Origin: Petrosia ficiformis
Lineage: Eukaryota; Porifera; Demospongiae; Haplosclerida; Petrosiidae
Assembly (NCBI GenBank): GCA_947044365.1
Contig: OX345640.1
Location: forward strand, 8,367,088-8,431,087
Reading direction: 5' to 3'
Length of the DNA: 64,000 bases
The position numbers were made by a program, and so were the translations under genes. The number at the start of each line of letters is the position of its first letter. The first letter of the stretch is position 1. Positions 24,467 to 37,595 of the stretch are shown in pieces. The notes under the pieces were generated by a model. That model made no database searches and was not told the origin of the DNA. It saw only the letters and a program-made list of their open reading frames with translations.

Positions 24467-27400
24467 CATAATTCCATTTTCCTGGAATGCAAATTATAAC
24501 ATTTTTTGAATTGTGAACACATAACATATCATCAATGAGGAAGGATGACTATACGTTTGTTATTAGTAGTCAGATATGTGGAGTTACCCTTCTCATTAAC
24601 TTAGTTAGTTTCAGTTAAAAGGGTAATTTCAGTAATTAAATTTGAAAACAACAATAGGAATTCTTGGGATAGCATTATTGTGAACTAATTATTAAGTGCT
24701 AATGATGTTGTTATAATGTGGACCATTTGCTGGACTTCAGCAAACTTTCTGTTGATATAAACCCTCCCAGTTGACTGTATCTCATCTTTTGTGTATATAG
24801 TAACATTCCATTTAATGATAATGAATTGAATGCACAATTATGGGCTGAATGATGAAAATATGTTGCTATGCACTTTGATTACCTAGCAACACATTCTTGT
24901 AGGATTTAAGTGTGCTTATATCATTCACTAGACATTCATTTCAGTAGTCTGTGGTTAATGATATAACCTGTTAGTCAAAATAGAGACTATGAATTATGCA
25001 TGAAGAGTTCCTGTTAGATGATACCATTATTATTTCTTGAGTAGTAAACTTTGATATAATAATTACGTTGTGGTTGAAATTTGTAAGTGTTTAATTCAAA
25101 TTGCTTTGCAGGTGTGTAAATTACTGTATGTGTGTATTTGTATGTATGTATATACATGTATGTGTATTTGTATGTATGTATATATGTGTATTTGTATGTG
25201 TATGTATATATGTGTATGTAGTAGTATGTACATATAACTACTATATTATGTATGAATGTACATGTATGTATGTACATATGTTTGTGAGTAGGTATAATCT
25301 TCATCAAATTACAAATAAGTATATTTTGAAACAGCTACTCACTACTGATGTGTGTGTCATGATATTTAATATTATAAAGAAATATCTTTTGTCTTATGCA
25401 TTGTTCAATACATGAATTCATTATTACTAATTATATGATTGAGTGATTATTGTGATAGTATTATCACAGGTGTCTATGTACTTATCTGCAGTTGTTCATA
25501 TAAGGACAGCTTTTTCACTCCTTTTAGTTGATATACAGCCATAGTATTTATTTGCTTGCTCGTACATTGTTAGTTCAAACCCTCTATTTTGTTAATTAAC
25601 TTTACATGTCTGTGGTAGCGTGCAATGATAACTATTTGCAATGATGTCATTTCTTATGATGTGATTATTGCTACTTTAGGAAAAACAGGAAGATATTAAT
25701 GAAATTATAACTATTGTGTATGTATAATAATTACCTTCTAAGTGGCTGATCAATCAAAATGAAGGGCTATTGGTCTATATTGTTTTAGTATGAATAGTTT
25801 CTAGTTTCTCACAATTTTATGTTTACTAAAAGGGTTTTAGTTTTTGTTAACTAACTAAAAGTGCCCATTTTTGGCCATTTTTCACTTATTTATATAGTTA
25901 TTACAGTACACCTGCATGTAATGTAATTATAGTTCCAATGCCTTACTGAAAGGATACAGTTGTAGATAACTACGTTATAGGTCAATGTGTATATTGTTTT
26001 CACACTTTCACTGTTATGTAACACACAGTTAAAGTTGATAACAAAAGCTACTATTGTAATATGGTATGTACTATCATTACTAAGGTCTTACGCTTTGATC
26101 TAAACAGTACAAATATTTATAATTATGTTTAAAAGTCTACTTACGCATATTCTTTTAGTTGTAACCCTATTGAAATATTTCTTACTCGTGCAATTTAACC
26201 AAATAAAAAGAGAATAAATTTTTATTATGGTATTATGGTATGAATAATAGAGTAATTGAATGTGTCATGAATACTAAAGCAGTATCGTGATGTTACAATA
26301 CCAAAATCATGCAATACGATGCTACATGTAATATTGCCATATTTATATTGTCTAACGCTACCTAACACCTTTATAATGTTGTTTAGCTTCTTAGAAACTA
26401 ACCTTATATGTTGATAGAGTATTTGGCAATGCCCTCATTCTATCTTGGCCTAGTGCCATGTTAATGTGTGAGATCTAATATGTGTGTGACATTCCATGAA
26501 CTTGTTCCCATGCTGCTGTGGTAATGCTTGGCTTCAGATTAAACTGTGGGTGTTATTAATGTGAACTTACATAATTAGGTAATAGTATTAAGAGTATTAA
26601 TTTACTGTCATGCAGAATTTGATATGATATACATACAATATTATTAATCCATGTTTAAAAAGGTATTGGTATGTTTGAAGTTGATGTGTTAACTATTGAC
26701 ACACACATTCACACATTCAATTTTCGTCTATACCTCCACACTAGGTCAAATTATTATATAACACAATCCTTATTCTATGTGTGTGTCATACCTATATTAT
26801 GTAGACACTATGAAAAATGGGCCCCCATTCTATTACTGATCATGTTAGAGAGTTCAGTATAATACATGTATATACTTACTAGTTGTGTCTATAATATAAC
26901 TATATTATTTACTTTCCTCTTTCATTCATTCACAGGTTTCTTTGATATTGACCCTCTGAACAGGACATTAAATGATGGAGATCCTGACGTAACATTGATG
27001 TGTAGATTCTATCCTACTAATCTTGGTTACACATGGTTTTGGGAACACAGACTTAATGGTGATATTGTTCACACAATTAATAATGGGTAAGTCAGGATGA
27101 TTCTCAATGACCCTATATCTACATTATAATTTAATACAAACCTTTTGTATTCCTTTCTTGCTGTCATATTCCTGTTTGCTCTGTTGATATACCTTAATAC
27201 ATACTCTGACTTCTCTGTCTTTCATATTTTCAGAGATGACCTATTTACTGTAACAGATTTAGGATCACTTCAAATTAACAATGTATCAGTGCGTCATCAT
27301 GGTGAGTATCGTTGCGTAGGACGAAATCCTTGTGGTAGTAGAATGAGTGATTATGGATTTGTAAATATTAAAGGTGAGTTATACAATTATAATTGTTATG

Positions 27401-30400
27401 TACAAACATCATATGAGGGAATTTATTAAAGTTCTGTATTACATGTAAATCACGTTATGTAAATATACATGTAGTCGATTGAGAAAACCATTCGTTCTGT
27501 TGGTACATGTATATGAGAATTTGTAACACATCAATAATATTTCTTCGGGAGTATGTGTATACATACTATATACAATATATAAGTGTTGTGACACACCTGT
27601 ACACATCTCTGGCTATATTAGTGAGAAATATGCATGTATTATTAACTTACTATGTGAAGAACAATTTATATATATATATATAATATAATACATATTCTTG
27701 TTAAATTATTGGCTTTACTGTGGGAAAGTATTTTTAAAATGGTATCTCATCATTGGTAAACTATTTTTTACTACGTACAGTCCGAAAATATTCTCAATAT
27801 TTTGTGTTGTATTTCAATATACACACTGTAGCTAGAAATTCCAGTCACATATTTGACATACATGTATATATATGCCTAGGACATTATAGTTGTAAGCATG
27901 TGTCTATGAAAAATTTAATATGCTCATCAAGATTTAGCAGTACGCAATCAATCAGTACTCCATATATAGCATGTTTAGCTTCTCTTCGTTCTATATCTAT
28001 TATTTCTTGCTTGTAGATATACACCTACATGTAAGTAACTCCCTTGTTAAATCTTAATGCTGTATACATTACAAGTGATAATGATATTCATGGATGCTGT
28101 ATTGGTTAATAGTATTCACATATTTTAATGACATTCACATTACGTAATTGACAACAGATCTGATAGTTACTGTATCAACTAACCTCTCCCTCCTCCATCC
28201 TCCTCCTCTTCTGGAGACATTGTATGATATGTGTAGGAGAGAAAGTAGCGAACATCGTAACACGCACCTGTATATACAGTCTGTTACTTGGAATTCATTC
28301 CATTTGAATGCATATGATACCATTATAATTATTTAATAGTGTCCCATTGCCTATTTTCGCAGTCCATGAATTTTCATATAGTGTAACATAATATTTGTTA
28401 TGATATATTTTTTTGTTTAGATTTTCTTTACATGATATACTCAATACTCTCTTGGGTTTTAAAGTTACTCCCCCTTTTGTATTCATAATAAACACAATTT
28501 TGAGCTGTGTACATGTACGTATCGAAGTTTTCAAATACTGGAGTTGTTTACAACATATTATAAGAAATAACTGTGGTTGAAATGAATCATAGTATACTAT
28601 ACTATGGTATTATGGCAACTGTTTGATGTGGTTTGGTATATATTTGGCATATACACATTGTCGTTAAATCATAGTATATTTTGCAGATACAGTTGTCGTT
28701 AAATCATAGTATATACAAGTAAACCATGTTTAGTTAGTGTATATACATATACCACTCCCAAACTATGGTTTATAATACATATACTTTTATCTATTAATCC
28801 AACAAGTATTCATAATTATCCACAACTGACTGCATATATATATACATGTACAATTCAAAGCATTAATACATAGATGCTGCAGATGAAATTCTAGTTGAAT
28901 AGTTCTTATTGCTGGTTTTCACACAGGACCAGTATATATAAGATTCATAAAAGATTCTCCAGATGAAAGTGTCTCAAGAGATCCTCCATTTGAAGTTGAT
29001 GCAGGTCGAACGTTAACAGTTAGAATGCAAGTATTTGGTAGTCCAACTCCGGAGTTATTTCTTCACAAACAGAATAGCAATGGGATCTATCAACTTGTTG
29101 AGGATTCTCGGTTTAGTGTTGATATTAATGGTATCACTCTTGAAGATGCTGGTTTTGATGACAATGCAACATATCGTCTTTGGGCTAACAACACTGAGGG
29201 ACCTTTTTCATTGGACTTTAGCATAATTATAACAGGTAATTAATTTATGAATTTTGTCCGTACGTACATAAGCACATGTGCAGTGTTTCCTTCAAAGGGT
29301 GGTACCATGTACCATAGTGATTGCTACACTTTAATTTTAAAGTTTATGCTCAAAAACATTGTTTTACAACATTGTTGACCAAATGTCATGTACCACTGAA
29401 TTGGCAATATGCACTCTTCCACCCGTATCCAATATGGGGGAAACACTCCATACGTACATACGTATGTACAGTACGTATGTTTGTTTATGGAAGTATGGTT
29501 ATATGTGTATATGTGTGCATGTAATACATACATTATTATTATTGTATATATAAATTATTAATTTTGCACATATGTAATGTATGTATATATGCATGTATAT
29601 ATCTACCTTGTATGAAATATGTATGTGTATTTATGATTGGTATTCCAAAGAGATAAACACATTGTGGAGGAGGATAAAGGAATTATTGAGACTATGAATT
29701 AAAATATTTAATTATGTTTCCATGGTAACTGGATCGCTCTCATATGTTTACACCTGTGTACACTACCACTGTTTACTAAACACACCCAATTCCATTGGTT
29801 GAACATTTAATCAAAACAACATTCATGTTTAATTAAAAATTATTTTTAAATCATAATTAACGCCTCCTATTACATCATATATAGACTATATAGGTTTACA
29901 GTTGTGTGTTTGATATACTGACCTACTAAATCTGAAGTGATGTTATTTGATATATTTCTGTGTGTGTGCCAACTAGCACCTCACGATATACATGTACATA
30001 TAATCATTATTATATATACGAATACTTAATTTTGATAATTTGTTATTATGTATCTCGAATTTCAAACACATTCTAATAAAGTCAACACAATAATGAATGA
30101 AAATACTCATTTGAGTGAGAATTCCTTATGTATGTAGGTACAGCAGCCCTCAATAAGAAGTTTCCATAACATAGATGTAGTATGCGCATACTATGTTACA
30201 TACCATACTGCACATGTGTCATGCATATATTTATGCTAGATAGTGGACTGTTGTATTACAAACACTCACCTGGCTGCTTTTCTGTAACTTATTTTAGTAA
30301 TTATTGCTAACTAGGTCTTCTATTCAGCAAAGTAAGTAGGTTTTTTTAGTACATGAAAGTTATACTGGTAAACCAAAAATGTGGGCGTTGTCAATGTGAC

Positions 30401-33400
30401 TAATGAAGTTTCACACACTGGCCTGACACCTAATGGAAATGTTTTACATCAATAGCTTTCTAAAAATTCTTTCCAGCAAAATAAGTTGGAATCTTCTATC
30501 ATAAAGCATAAAGCTGATAAAATGTGCTTGTAAATGCTCCGCCCACAAAGCTCAATCATTGACATATACATGTACAAAGTTACATACATACTACTCGCAT
30601 GTTATGACATTCATGAGTACTTCTAATTGAAGACTACTGTACATGTATGTATGTCTGTGTATCATACACATATGCATATACATGTACATTATGTATGTGT
30701 GTGTATGTATATAATATGGATGTATGTATATAATATATGTATGTATGAATGAATACATGTATGTATGTACATGTACATGTATGTATGTATGTATGTATGT
30801 ATGTATACCAATAATCTTTTGACAGATGTAAGCATTATTGGTAATATTTCCAGTCAAAATAGAATAATACGTTGCTATGACAAATATATATTAATTAGAA
30901 TGTGTTTATTATATTATAATTACTCCCAAATATTTGGCTCAATGTTTATCATTTCTGGTTAAGTCAATCTGTAATAAAATTACAAATCCTTTATTTCTCT
31001 TCAAACTAGGTGTAGCAGCACCTGAGATAACACTGAGTCATAGTACATTAATCACACCTAAATCATATGGAGAACCCATGACAATCACATGTTCAGTTCC
31101 ACAACTGGCGTACCAAGAAAATGATCTTCAGTTATATTGGATTCATAATGATACTAACACTCAAGTATCATATTCAAGTTCACAAAATGTTTATCAAGAT
31201 AATTCTTCAAATATCGAAACTAGATTAGAAATTAGAAACTTCAATACTGATGTTAATGGAAATTACACATGTTTTGCTATGAATAGCAATAGTCAATTTC
31301 AACAAACTATTCAGTTCATTGGTAAGTATTAAAAATGACATGCACGTACGTGTGCATACCTACATGTATATATTCTGCTTTAGGCCCTCCAGCTCAAATC
31401 CATGAGGATGATATTGACATTGATAATCCAGGTTCTGTTGTAGTGGATTGGATCAGACCAGAAACCTTTGGTGCTGCTCTGTCTAACTACAGTGTCACTT
31501 ATAATATGATCAAGTATGTACAACATATATTTGAAGTAAACTTGTCAGCGATGTACATTCAATTAATACCATACCATTTGATGTGGTTTCAGATTTAGTT
31601 TACTAACTACATTTGTAAAAGGGATTTAACTAATTAAAAGTGCCAGTTACTGGCATAATTAGTTGCAGTAGACCTGTATATATGATTTAGTTTTCTGAAC
31701 TATTTACGAGTGTTTTAGCACTAACCACAACAACACAAAAATCTTTTTTTTTTTTCCATAGTAATTCATCAACTAAAACAAAAACAGTTGGTGCAGACAA
31801 CGTAAATCTTGTAATAGTTGATATCTGTACCATGGGTCTTTGGGAGTTTGTGATAACTGCAACGAATGAGTTTGGTGGAGTAAGTGACCCTGACAGAACA
31901 AGAGAGCAAATAACAACCGATATCTGTAAATGTAAGATTATTTGCTCATCTAATCATCTCTCCCATAATTATAGTTTTTTAATTATGGCCATCATTCTAT
32001 AATTTATCACTTATTCCCAGCAACAACAACTACTATGACTAGTTCAACTACTTCTACCATCGATTCTACCATCGACTCTACCATGTCTACATCTACAACT
32101 GTTATAACAACAACTAGTTCTCCATCAGATCCGTCAGAAGCGTCTCTAAATACAATTCCCATTGCAGGTGGAGCTGCAGCAGGTCAGATAAAACATATCC
32201 CTTAATTATAACATACATACTTATGCTGGTTGATTGTATTTCAACTGATAGCATGCAAATATAATTAAATTCATCTGTCCAAACATATCCTGACAGCCTT
32301 TATAAGTTTAAATGTATTTACAATTTGTGTACAGTGGATGATCGTGTTGATTTGAGCATGTGTGTTAATTAGAATATTTATCCTCACACAGGAGCTTTCA
32401 TATTAATTCTGTTTGTATGTGTTCTCATTATTGTGTTTTCTGCTTACTTAATATTGAGTCGAAGAGGCTCAAAGGGAGCGGAACGACAGTGGAGACAACA
32501 GGAAGAACAAATTGATAATTATTCTATGCACTCAATGCCAGAAAAGGCAAGCACACAAACATATGTGCAAGTACTGTATGTGATTCATATGCATGCCTGA
32601 AACTTTGCATACAACATTTACATGCATATAATAATATTACAATTTTTTTTTCGAACAGTCTCCAGAGCCCCATGTAAATGGTATAGGAATGGGACTGCCC
32701 AGTCCTATCCCAGCTATCCCCAGCTATGGACCAATATACATTGACCCCCACTACGAATTCCCTCGTGACAATATTGAACTAACAGACATTCTGTATGATG
32801 GGACGTTCACTGTTATATATAAAGCAATGGCAGTAGGAATCAACGAGAAACCAATTGAAGTAGCTATAAAATCAATTAAAGGTGGGTGTGGCTTGTTCAT
32901 TTCTTTTTACACTGGACTTACTTACTTTATATTTTATAATCACATCCACAGAGGAATATCAAGAGATGGATGACTACTCATCTGCTCTTATAATGGAAAT
33001 GGAACAATTAGCACAATTAGAACCACACCCTAATATAGTTGGACTTATACGAGTGTGTTCTGTTTCAAGTAAGTCATACATATTTATTTGTGTACATCAG
33101 TGCTATACCTGAGACTGATACTGGGACTGGGCCTAGGCCTGGGCCTTAGCATCAAAGTTCAAACTAACTTTAATAAGGCTGAAGGTGTGGCACTTTTCAG
33201 TTTGCTTTCACTTTTAAATGATTAAGCATATACCTTTTCTCTGTTTTATAAATACAATTCATTATTATCAAGATCATTAAGATTTTACAAAGCGTTCATC
33301 TAAAGTGTGAACGAGGAAGAAAGCAATGCTACCGAGACCACACCCCTTAATTAAATTATGAGTTCAAAATTCACGCACTTTAGGCAAATGCATTTATTCC

Positions 33401-35230
33401 ATATTTATTATGTGTACCTTTGTACTTATTAATAGTTCCTTGCATACATGTACATACCTCATGTATAATTATATATCCTCTCCTATATCCCTAGGACCAG
33501 TATATATGGTGATGGAATACATGTGTCATGGTGACCTCCTTGGCTTCCTAAGAACAACTCGTGGACATACAGACATGTATAGTGTATTCCCTGGAACAAA
33601 GAAACTACCTACTCATCTTAAACTAACATCTCGTGATCTTCTAAATATTATCAGACAAGTTGCTACTGGAATGCAATTCCTCTCAGAACAGAAGGTACTT
33701 CATTAATATTTACATTCTGCTAGTTCTAGCTTCACACCTAGGCTGTTAAGTTGTTGGAGAAAAAGAGTCTCGGTTCAACGTTTTGCACATGCGCTAATTA
33801 ACACTTTAATTCCCGAGATATCTGGGGTGTCTATGAACTATCATAGTCCTTCATTTTAATTTAAAAGAAAATATGTAGTATAATCAATATGGCGAGTTTT
33901 GATCAAATGATATCTATTCTAAGCTAGCAGTAGGAGCAGATCTTCACTCTGTTATGATGTACATCTATGTGTTGTTTATCATGCTAATTATTGCAGTGGA
34001 AAAGGTGAATCCAGGCTCTTTTTCTCTGCCATCTTAAGAGCCTGACTAAATTAGATCATACAATAACATGTTCATATTTACTTACTCTTATTCTTGTATA
34101 CAGATTGTTCATGGAGCATTACGTGCTCGTAATGTTCTAGTTGGAACGAGTATGGAGGTTAAAATATTCAATATTGGAGCTCATAATTTGGACAATAATG
34201 AGAGTTTTGATTCTCTTGTGAGATGGATGGCACCAGAAGTATTTGTTGATGGATTACGAACTATACATGGAGATATGTAAGTGATTATAATTACATAGAC
34301 ACCATATCAGGTACTACGTTTACATACATGTACCTACATGCTTTACTATAAACAAACATACATATAAGTTCATACATACATACATGTACATACACGTATG
34401 CATGTACATGTACATACACACATGCATAAATATACATATATACATACATACATGTACATACGTGTGCATTCATGTATACATGTACATGTACATACACACA
34501 TGCATAAACGTACATATATACATACATACATACATGTACATACACACAAACATAATATTATGTATATACTGGTAATGTCACATACGTACTTCCAGATGGT
34601 CTTTTGGAATTCTTATGTGGGAAGTAGTGACACTAGGTGGTACACCTTATGCCGACCTTCTTCCTGATGATCTTTATACACAATTAATATCTGAAATGAG
34701 ACTTCCAAAACCTCAACATTGTGCGCAACCAGTCTATGATGTAATGAATTTATGTTGGCAAACGATACCAAATCATCGTCCTTTATTTGATGAAATATAT
34801 GAACATTTAAATAACCTCAACATGTCAAAAATGGTAATCTATGAGTATATATCACATTCCTGTACATTAATATTTATCTTCTATCTATCTATTCATTTTG
34901 TCATCTATCTTAGACTATCTATCTATCTACCTATCTATATATCTATCTATCCATCTATCTATATATCCATGTATCTAACTATGATACTATGTATCTATCT
35001 ATCTATCTGTTTATCTATCTATCTATTAAACCTTTCATTTGTCATCCATCCATCTATCTATCTATCAACCTATCTATTAATCTTATCAATCTATCTATTT
35101 ATCTATCTATCTGTCTACCTAACTACATATATTTCTATTCCTTTAGAGTTATTTGGACCTACGAAACTATAACGAAATGGAATATTCACAATTTGAGGAC
35201 TCTGAAAGACAATTGACCTCAGTTTTATGA
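23394..35230 (+). CDS. Ig/FN3 receptor with tyrosine kinase-like domain lacking catalytic residues
   Basis: Single-pass receptor of about 923 residues in fifteen exons: 23394-23601, 26936-27086, 27234-27373, 28927-29235, 31010-31321, 31384-31513, 31762-31931, 32021-32182, 32392-32546, 32659-32881, 32952-33068, 33495-33694, 34104-34276, 34596-34833 and 35147-35230. Order: signal peptide, Cys-rich leader, Ig1 (LMCRFY..YRCVG), Ig2-like without the cysteine pair, Ig3 (ITCSV..YTCFA), FN3, Thr/Ser-rich stalk, a TM helix ([20 protein letters not shown]) and a kinase-like domain. VAIK and [11 protein letters not shown] are present. The catalytic loop reads [11 protein letters not shown] (HRD Asp is Ala), DFG reads NIG, and the glycine loop is reduced ([10 protein letters not shown]). 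So it is a predicted pseudokinase. The C-tail [13 protein letters not shown] offers possible phosphotyrosine sites. Exon 1 is phase-compatible but 3.3 kb away; an alternative in-frame start at 26866 also gives a hydrophobic leader. Intron 9 uses a GC donor (AAG|GCAAGC). Confidence 0.85.
24310..24470. repeat. (TA)n microsatellite, two blocks, first receptor intron
   Basis: Two TA runs of about 40-50 bp separated by a short non-repeat segment containing GTGTGTGATTGTGTC. The rest of 23630-26930 is AT-rich with no exon that I could support. Confidence 0.9.
25110..25290. repeat. (TATG)n / (TGTATT)n microsatellite, receptor intron
   Basis: TGTATGTATG and TGTATTTG units on the + strand; reading frames here are artefacts. 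Confidence 0.85.
29285..29453. mobile_element. CAGTGTTTCC-type MITE, copy 2
   Basis: It begins CAGTGTTTCCTTCAAAGGG and ends GGGGGAAACACTCC, with the interior order ACCATGTACCA, TTTAATTTTAA, TTGACCAAATGTCATGTACCAC, GCACTCTTCCACCC. It matches the element at 19138-19313. Intronic in the receptor gene. Confidence 0.7.
30630..30810. repeat. (TATG)n microsatellite, receptor intron
   Basis: TGTATGTATG and ACATGTACATG units between exons 28927-29235 and 31010-31321. The remaining intron (29240-31000) shows no further structure beyond the MITE. Confidence 0.85.
33739..34044. mobile_element. MITE with ~40-bp inverted ends, family member 2
   Basis: The left end GGCTGTTAAGTTGTTGGAG then AAAAAGAGTCTCGGTTCAAC pairs with the inverted right end GTGAATCCAGGCTC then TTTTTCTCTGCCATCTTAAG. 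It has the internal TGCGCTAATTAACA also found in 22131-22483. It lies in the intron just before the exon carrying the degenerate catalytic loop. Confidence 0.75.
34320..34560. repeat. (ACAT)n microsatellite with ~110-bp duplication, receptor intron
   Basis: ACATACATGTACATAC-type units. A block of about 110 bp containing CATGTACATGTACATACACA then CATGCATAAA is present twice in tandem (near 34400 and 34480). Confidence 0.8.
34860..35140. repeat. (TCTA)n microsatellite in the last receptor intron
   Basis: CTATCTATCTAT repeats with CCATC and AACTATC variants fill the intron up to the polypyrimidine tract of the last acceptor. Confidence 0.9.
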
Positions 35231-35607
35231 TCACATCACAAACTCTCTGTTCACAGATCTCTCATCAGACTGATTATATATTTCAAACCTGCATTACCTG
35301 CTTTTAAAAATGTATTTTTATTCCAAAAAAATAAGTTATTATAATAACTTACAATCCTAAATATCGTTATTTTATTCTCATTTGTTGTTTCTTGTTCAAG
35401 TTGGCATAATCCGGTATATTTTTAGTATAAATACATAATAAATATGTACATAATTGTAATGTAACATCTTGTACATGTACATTATAATACTCTTATATTC
35501 TGTGTCTCATGAACTATATCACTTTTTCCTTTTTTTTCTTACTCTTTTAATTATTGTTTTTTAAGATACTAGTGTCCTACTAGACTTTGCACGTTTGTAT
35601 TGTATTA

Positions 35608-35818
35608 GTCTGGTACCCACCCCTTCACATAGAGGAGGAAGGGTCTGGTGACATACGTAAGATAATGTTATGTTCTGTAGCAACATTCCTGCTACAATGT
35701 TATTTTGTAATTACGTAGGCACGATTAGCATTCCTACACAAAAAGATGGCAAAATACAGTGTTGTTTACGTATGTCACCAGACCCTTCATCCTCTATGCA
35801 AAGGGGCAAGTACCAGAC
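35608..35818. mobile_element. MITE with ~55-bp inverted ends and TA target
   Basis: The 211-bp element has GTCTGGTACCCACCCC, continuing through AGGGTCTGGTGACATACGTAA, at its left end and the near-perfect reverse complement at its right end (TTACGTATGTCACCAGACCC onward). TA flanks both ends, suggesting a Tc1/mariner-like TA target. No ORF. It lies in the convergent spacer 35231-36253; the rest of that spacer holds no feature that I can support. Confidence 0.85.
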
Positions 35819-36253
35819 TATATATAGCATGGTATGGTCTTTGCCTACTCTCATTTCGCCTACTAAACCATATTGGGGGATGTTGTTATTATAGGCAGTA
35901 TCATTGTTAGGATTGAGTGTATGAAACAAAAGTAACTTAAGTAGGTAAAAGTAGGCAAAATGTGAGTAGCCAAAATGAGCCTAAACTATTTATACTAACA
36001 TATTTGATATTCTATATTCACAATCCGGTGAGTATGTAGTCTGGCATTGCCACCTCTATATGCAGTGGCAACAACACCAGTCTAGTGAGTACATTTACAT
36101 ATACACAATGTAGTTCAGAGTCCTGCCCCTATGATCAACTCTTCACTAAACATACCATTATGAAACATGACGTATTCACCTCTTGTTTGTAAAAGTAATG
36201 AATTTAAAGACAATGGCCATACTCCATCCATCAAGATTAATGATAAAAACTAA

Positions 36254-37595
36254 TTAACAATATTGTTTTAAAAAGTCAACTTTAAAATCAATGCCTAGGT
36301 GTTGCTTAGCAACATTCATCCAATCAGATGCTATCTTCTCACCAGCTTTTCTCGCTGGGCCGCCAACTTGTATAAGTGAATCTATAAATCTCTTGCAATC
36401 TTTTTCTAAGTCAGTTTGTGTTTCGTCCCAATCCAGTGTAGATCTAAACGATTTAATCATCTCTTCATAATCTGGTTTAGTTAGAACATCACGACTAACA
36501 AGACCACATTGGAACATCAGTCTTGCTAGCTCATGTATTGCACCAATAGATGCATCATGAAGTTTAGCGTAATATTTATCTAAAACATCACTCAAAAGTT
36601 GTTTAAGTTCAGGAATATCAACTTCTTTCCTAGGAGGTATAGTTTCAACTTCAACCTCCAAATGGTGTACTTCTGATGATAGTGTTCGTAATGATTGAGG
36701 ATCTGAGTACATACAAAAATCAGATTATACATTACACTGTGTTGTCAACATACTGTTTAGTTCAGTGTTACTGATTCCTGGAATTTGTCCTGACAATTCT
36801 GTATGTGTGAGTTAAAACATTACTAGACATGATAAATTGTAGTGTTGATTCAGTTAACTATTAAACCCCCTTTAGTAAGGCGTTGTGACCTTTAATTAAT
36901 TATACGATATATAACTAAATTACAGGTCTACTGCAATAACTATATATAATCAACTGAAATGGAAATTGGGAACTTTTAGTTAAATAACAAAAATTATAAT
37001 TTTCTACTATTAGATATATACAAACAAGATATATAAACTATGTAATTGTATCGATGAATCACTGATTGCTTGATCACTCATACCACTTAGCATCAGTGTA
37101 CTCTTACAATCACCTACACAATTATAGACACAACCATTATAATGTAATTATCAGTAATTAATTAAAAATGGAAGAATATATCCGTTATGATTACTAAACA
37201 AGATAGCTAAGGCAAACACCTAATATCTAAAAAAATAATTGCGTGAGGCAGTCAGACACTGACGTTGCTCAAGCGATATGCCATGTGCAAATATAACCTT
37301 GTCTCATTTTCTTAACAGTATCCTGTAATGATTCTTCCATTTCCATGAGTCGAAGTATCTTCTCCAAACGTTCAGGTTTTTGATCTACTTTTAATCCTAA
37401 TTGACTCATTAAACTATCAGCTCCGGCATATCCTCTTTTACGAAGTATATCGTTCTTTGCCATTTGACTAATAATCTCCTCAGAAAAGAGATTTCCAGTC
37501 AGAGATTTCAATGTTATATCAGATGTGTCTAATATCTCACACAGTCTAGCATGATGATGTCTTAATACAATACTAGGTTTTGTATTGGAGGCCAT
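36254..37595 (-). CDS. CARD-like domain plus one copy of the unknown repeat module
   Basis: Four exons (37298-37595, 37084-37113, 36754-36798, 36254-36702) give about 273 residues. Residues 1-99 form a helical death-fold domain most like CARD (VLRHHHARLCEILDTSD through to VKKMRQG). It is closely related to the N-terminal domains of the next two upstream genes, including a phase-1 donor after the final Gly. Two tiny linker exons follow. The last exon encodes the ~100-residue module shared with the neighbouring ZU5 gene (VDIPELKQLL, then CKRFIDSLIQVGGPARKAGEKIASDW and AKQHLGIDFKVDF). There is no enzymatic or membrane segment. It looks like a cytoplasmic adaptor or a truncated paralogue of the larger gene. 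CARD versus another death-fold class cannot be settled by eye. Confidence 0.75.

Noticed and set aside
28135..28336. Overlapping 62-residue frames on both strands between receptor exons
   Set aside because: No exon-like boundaries in phase with the flanking Ig exons and no domain similarity; treated as intron.
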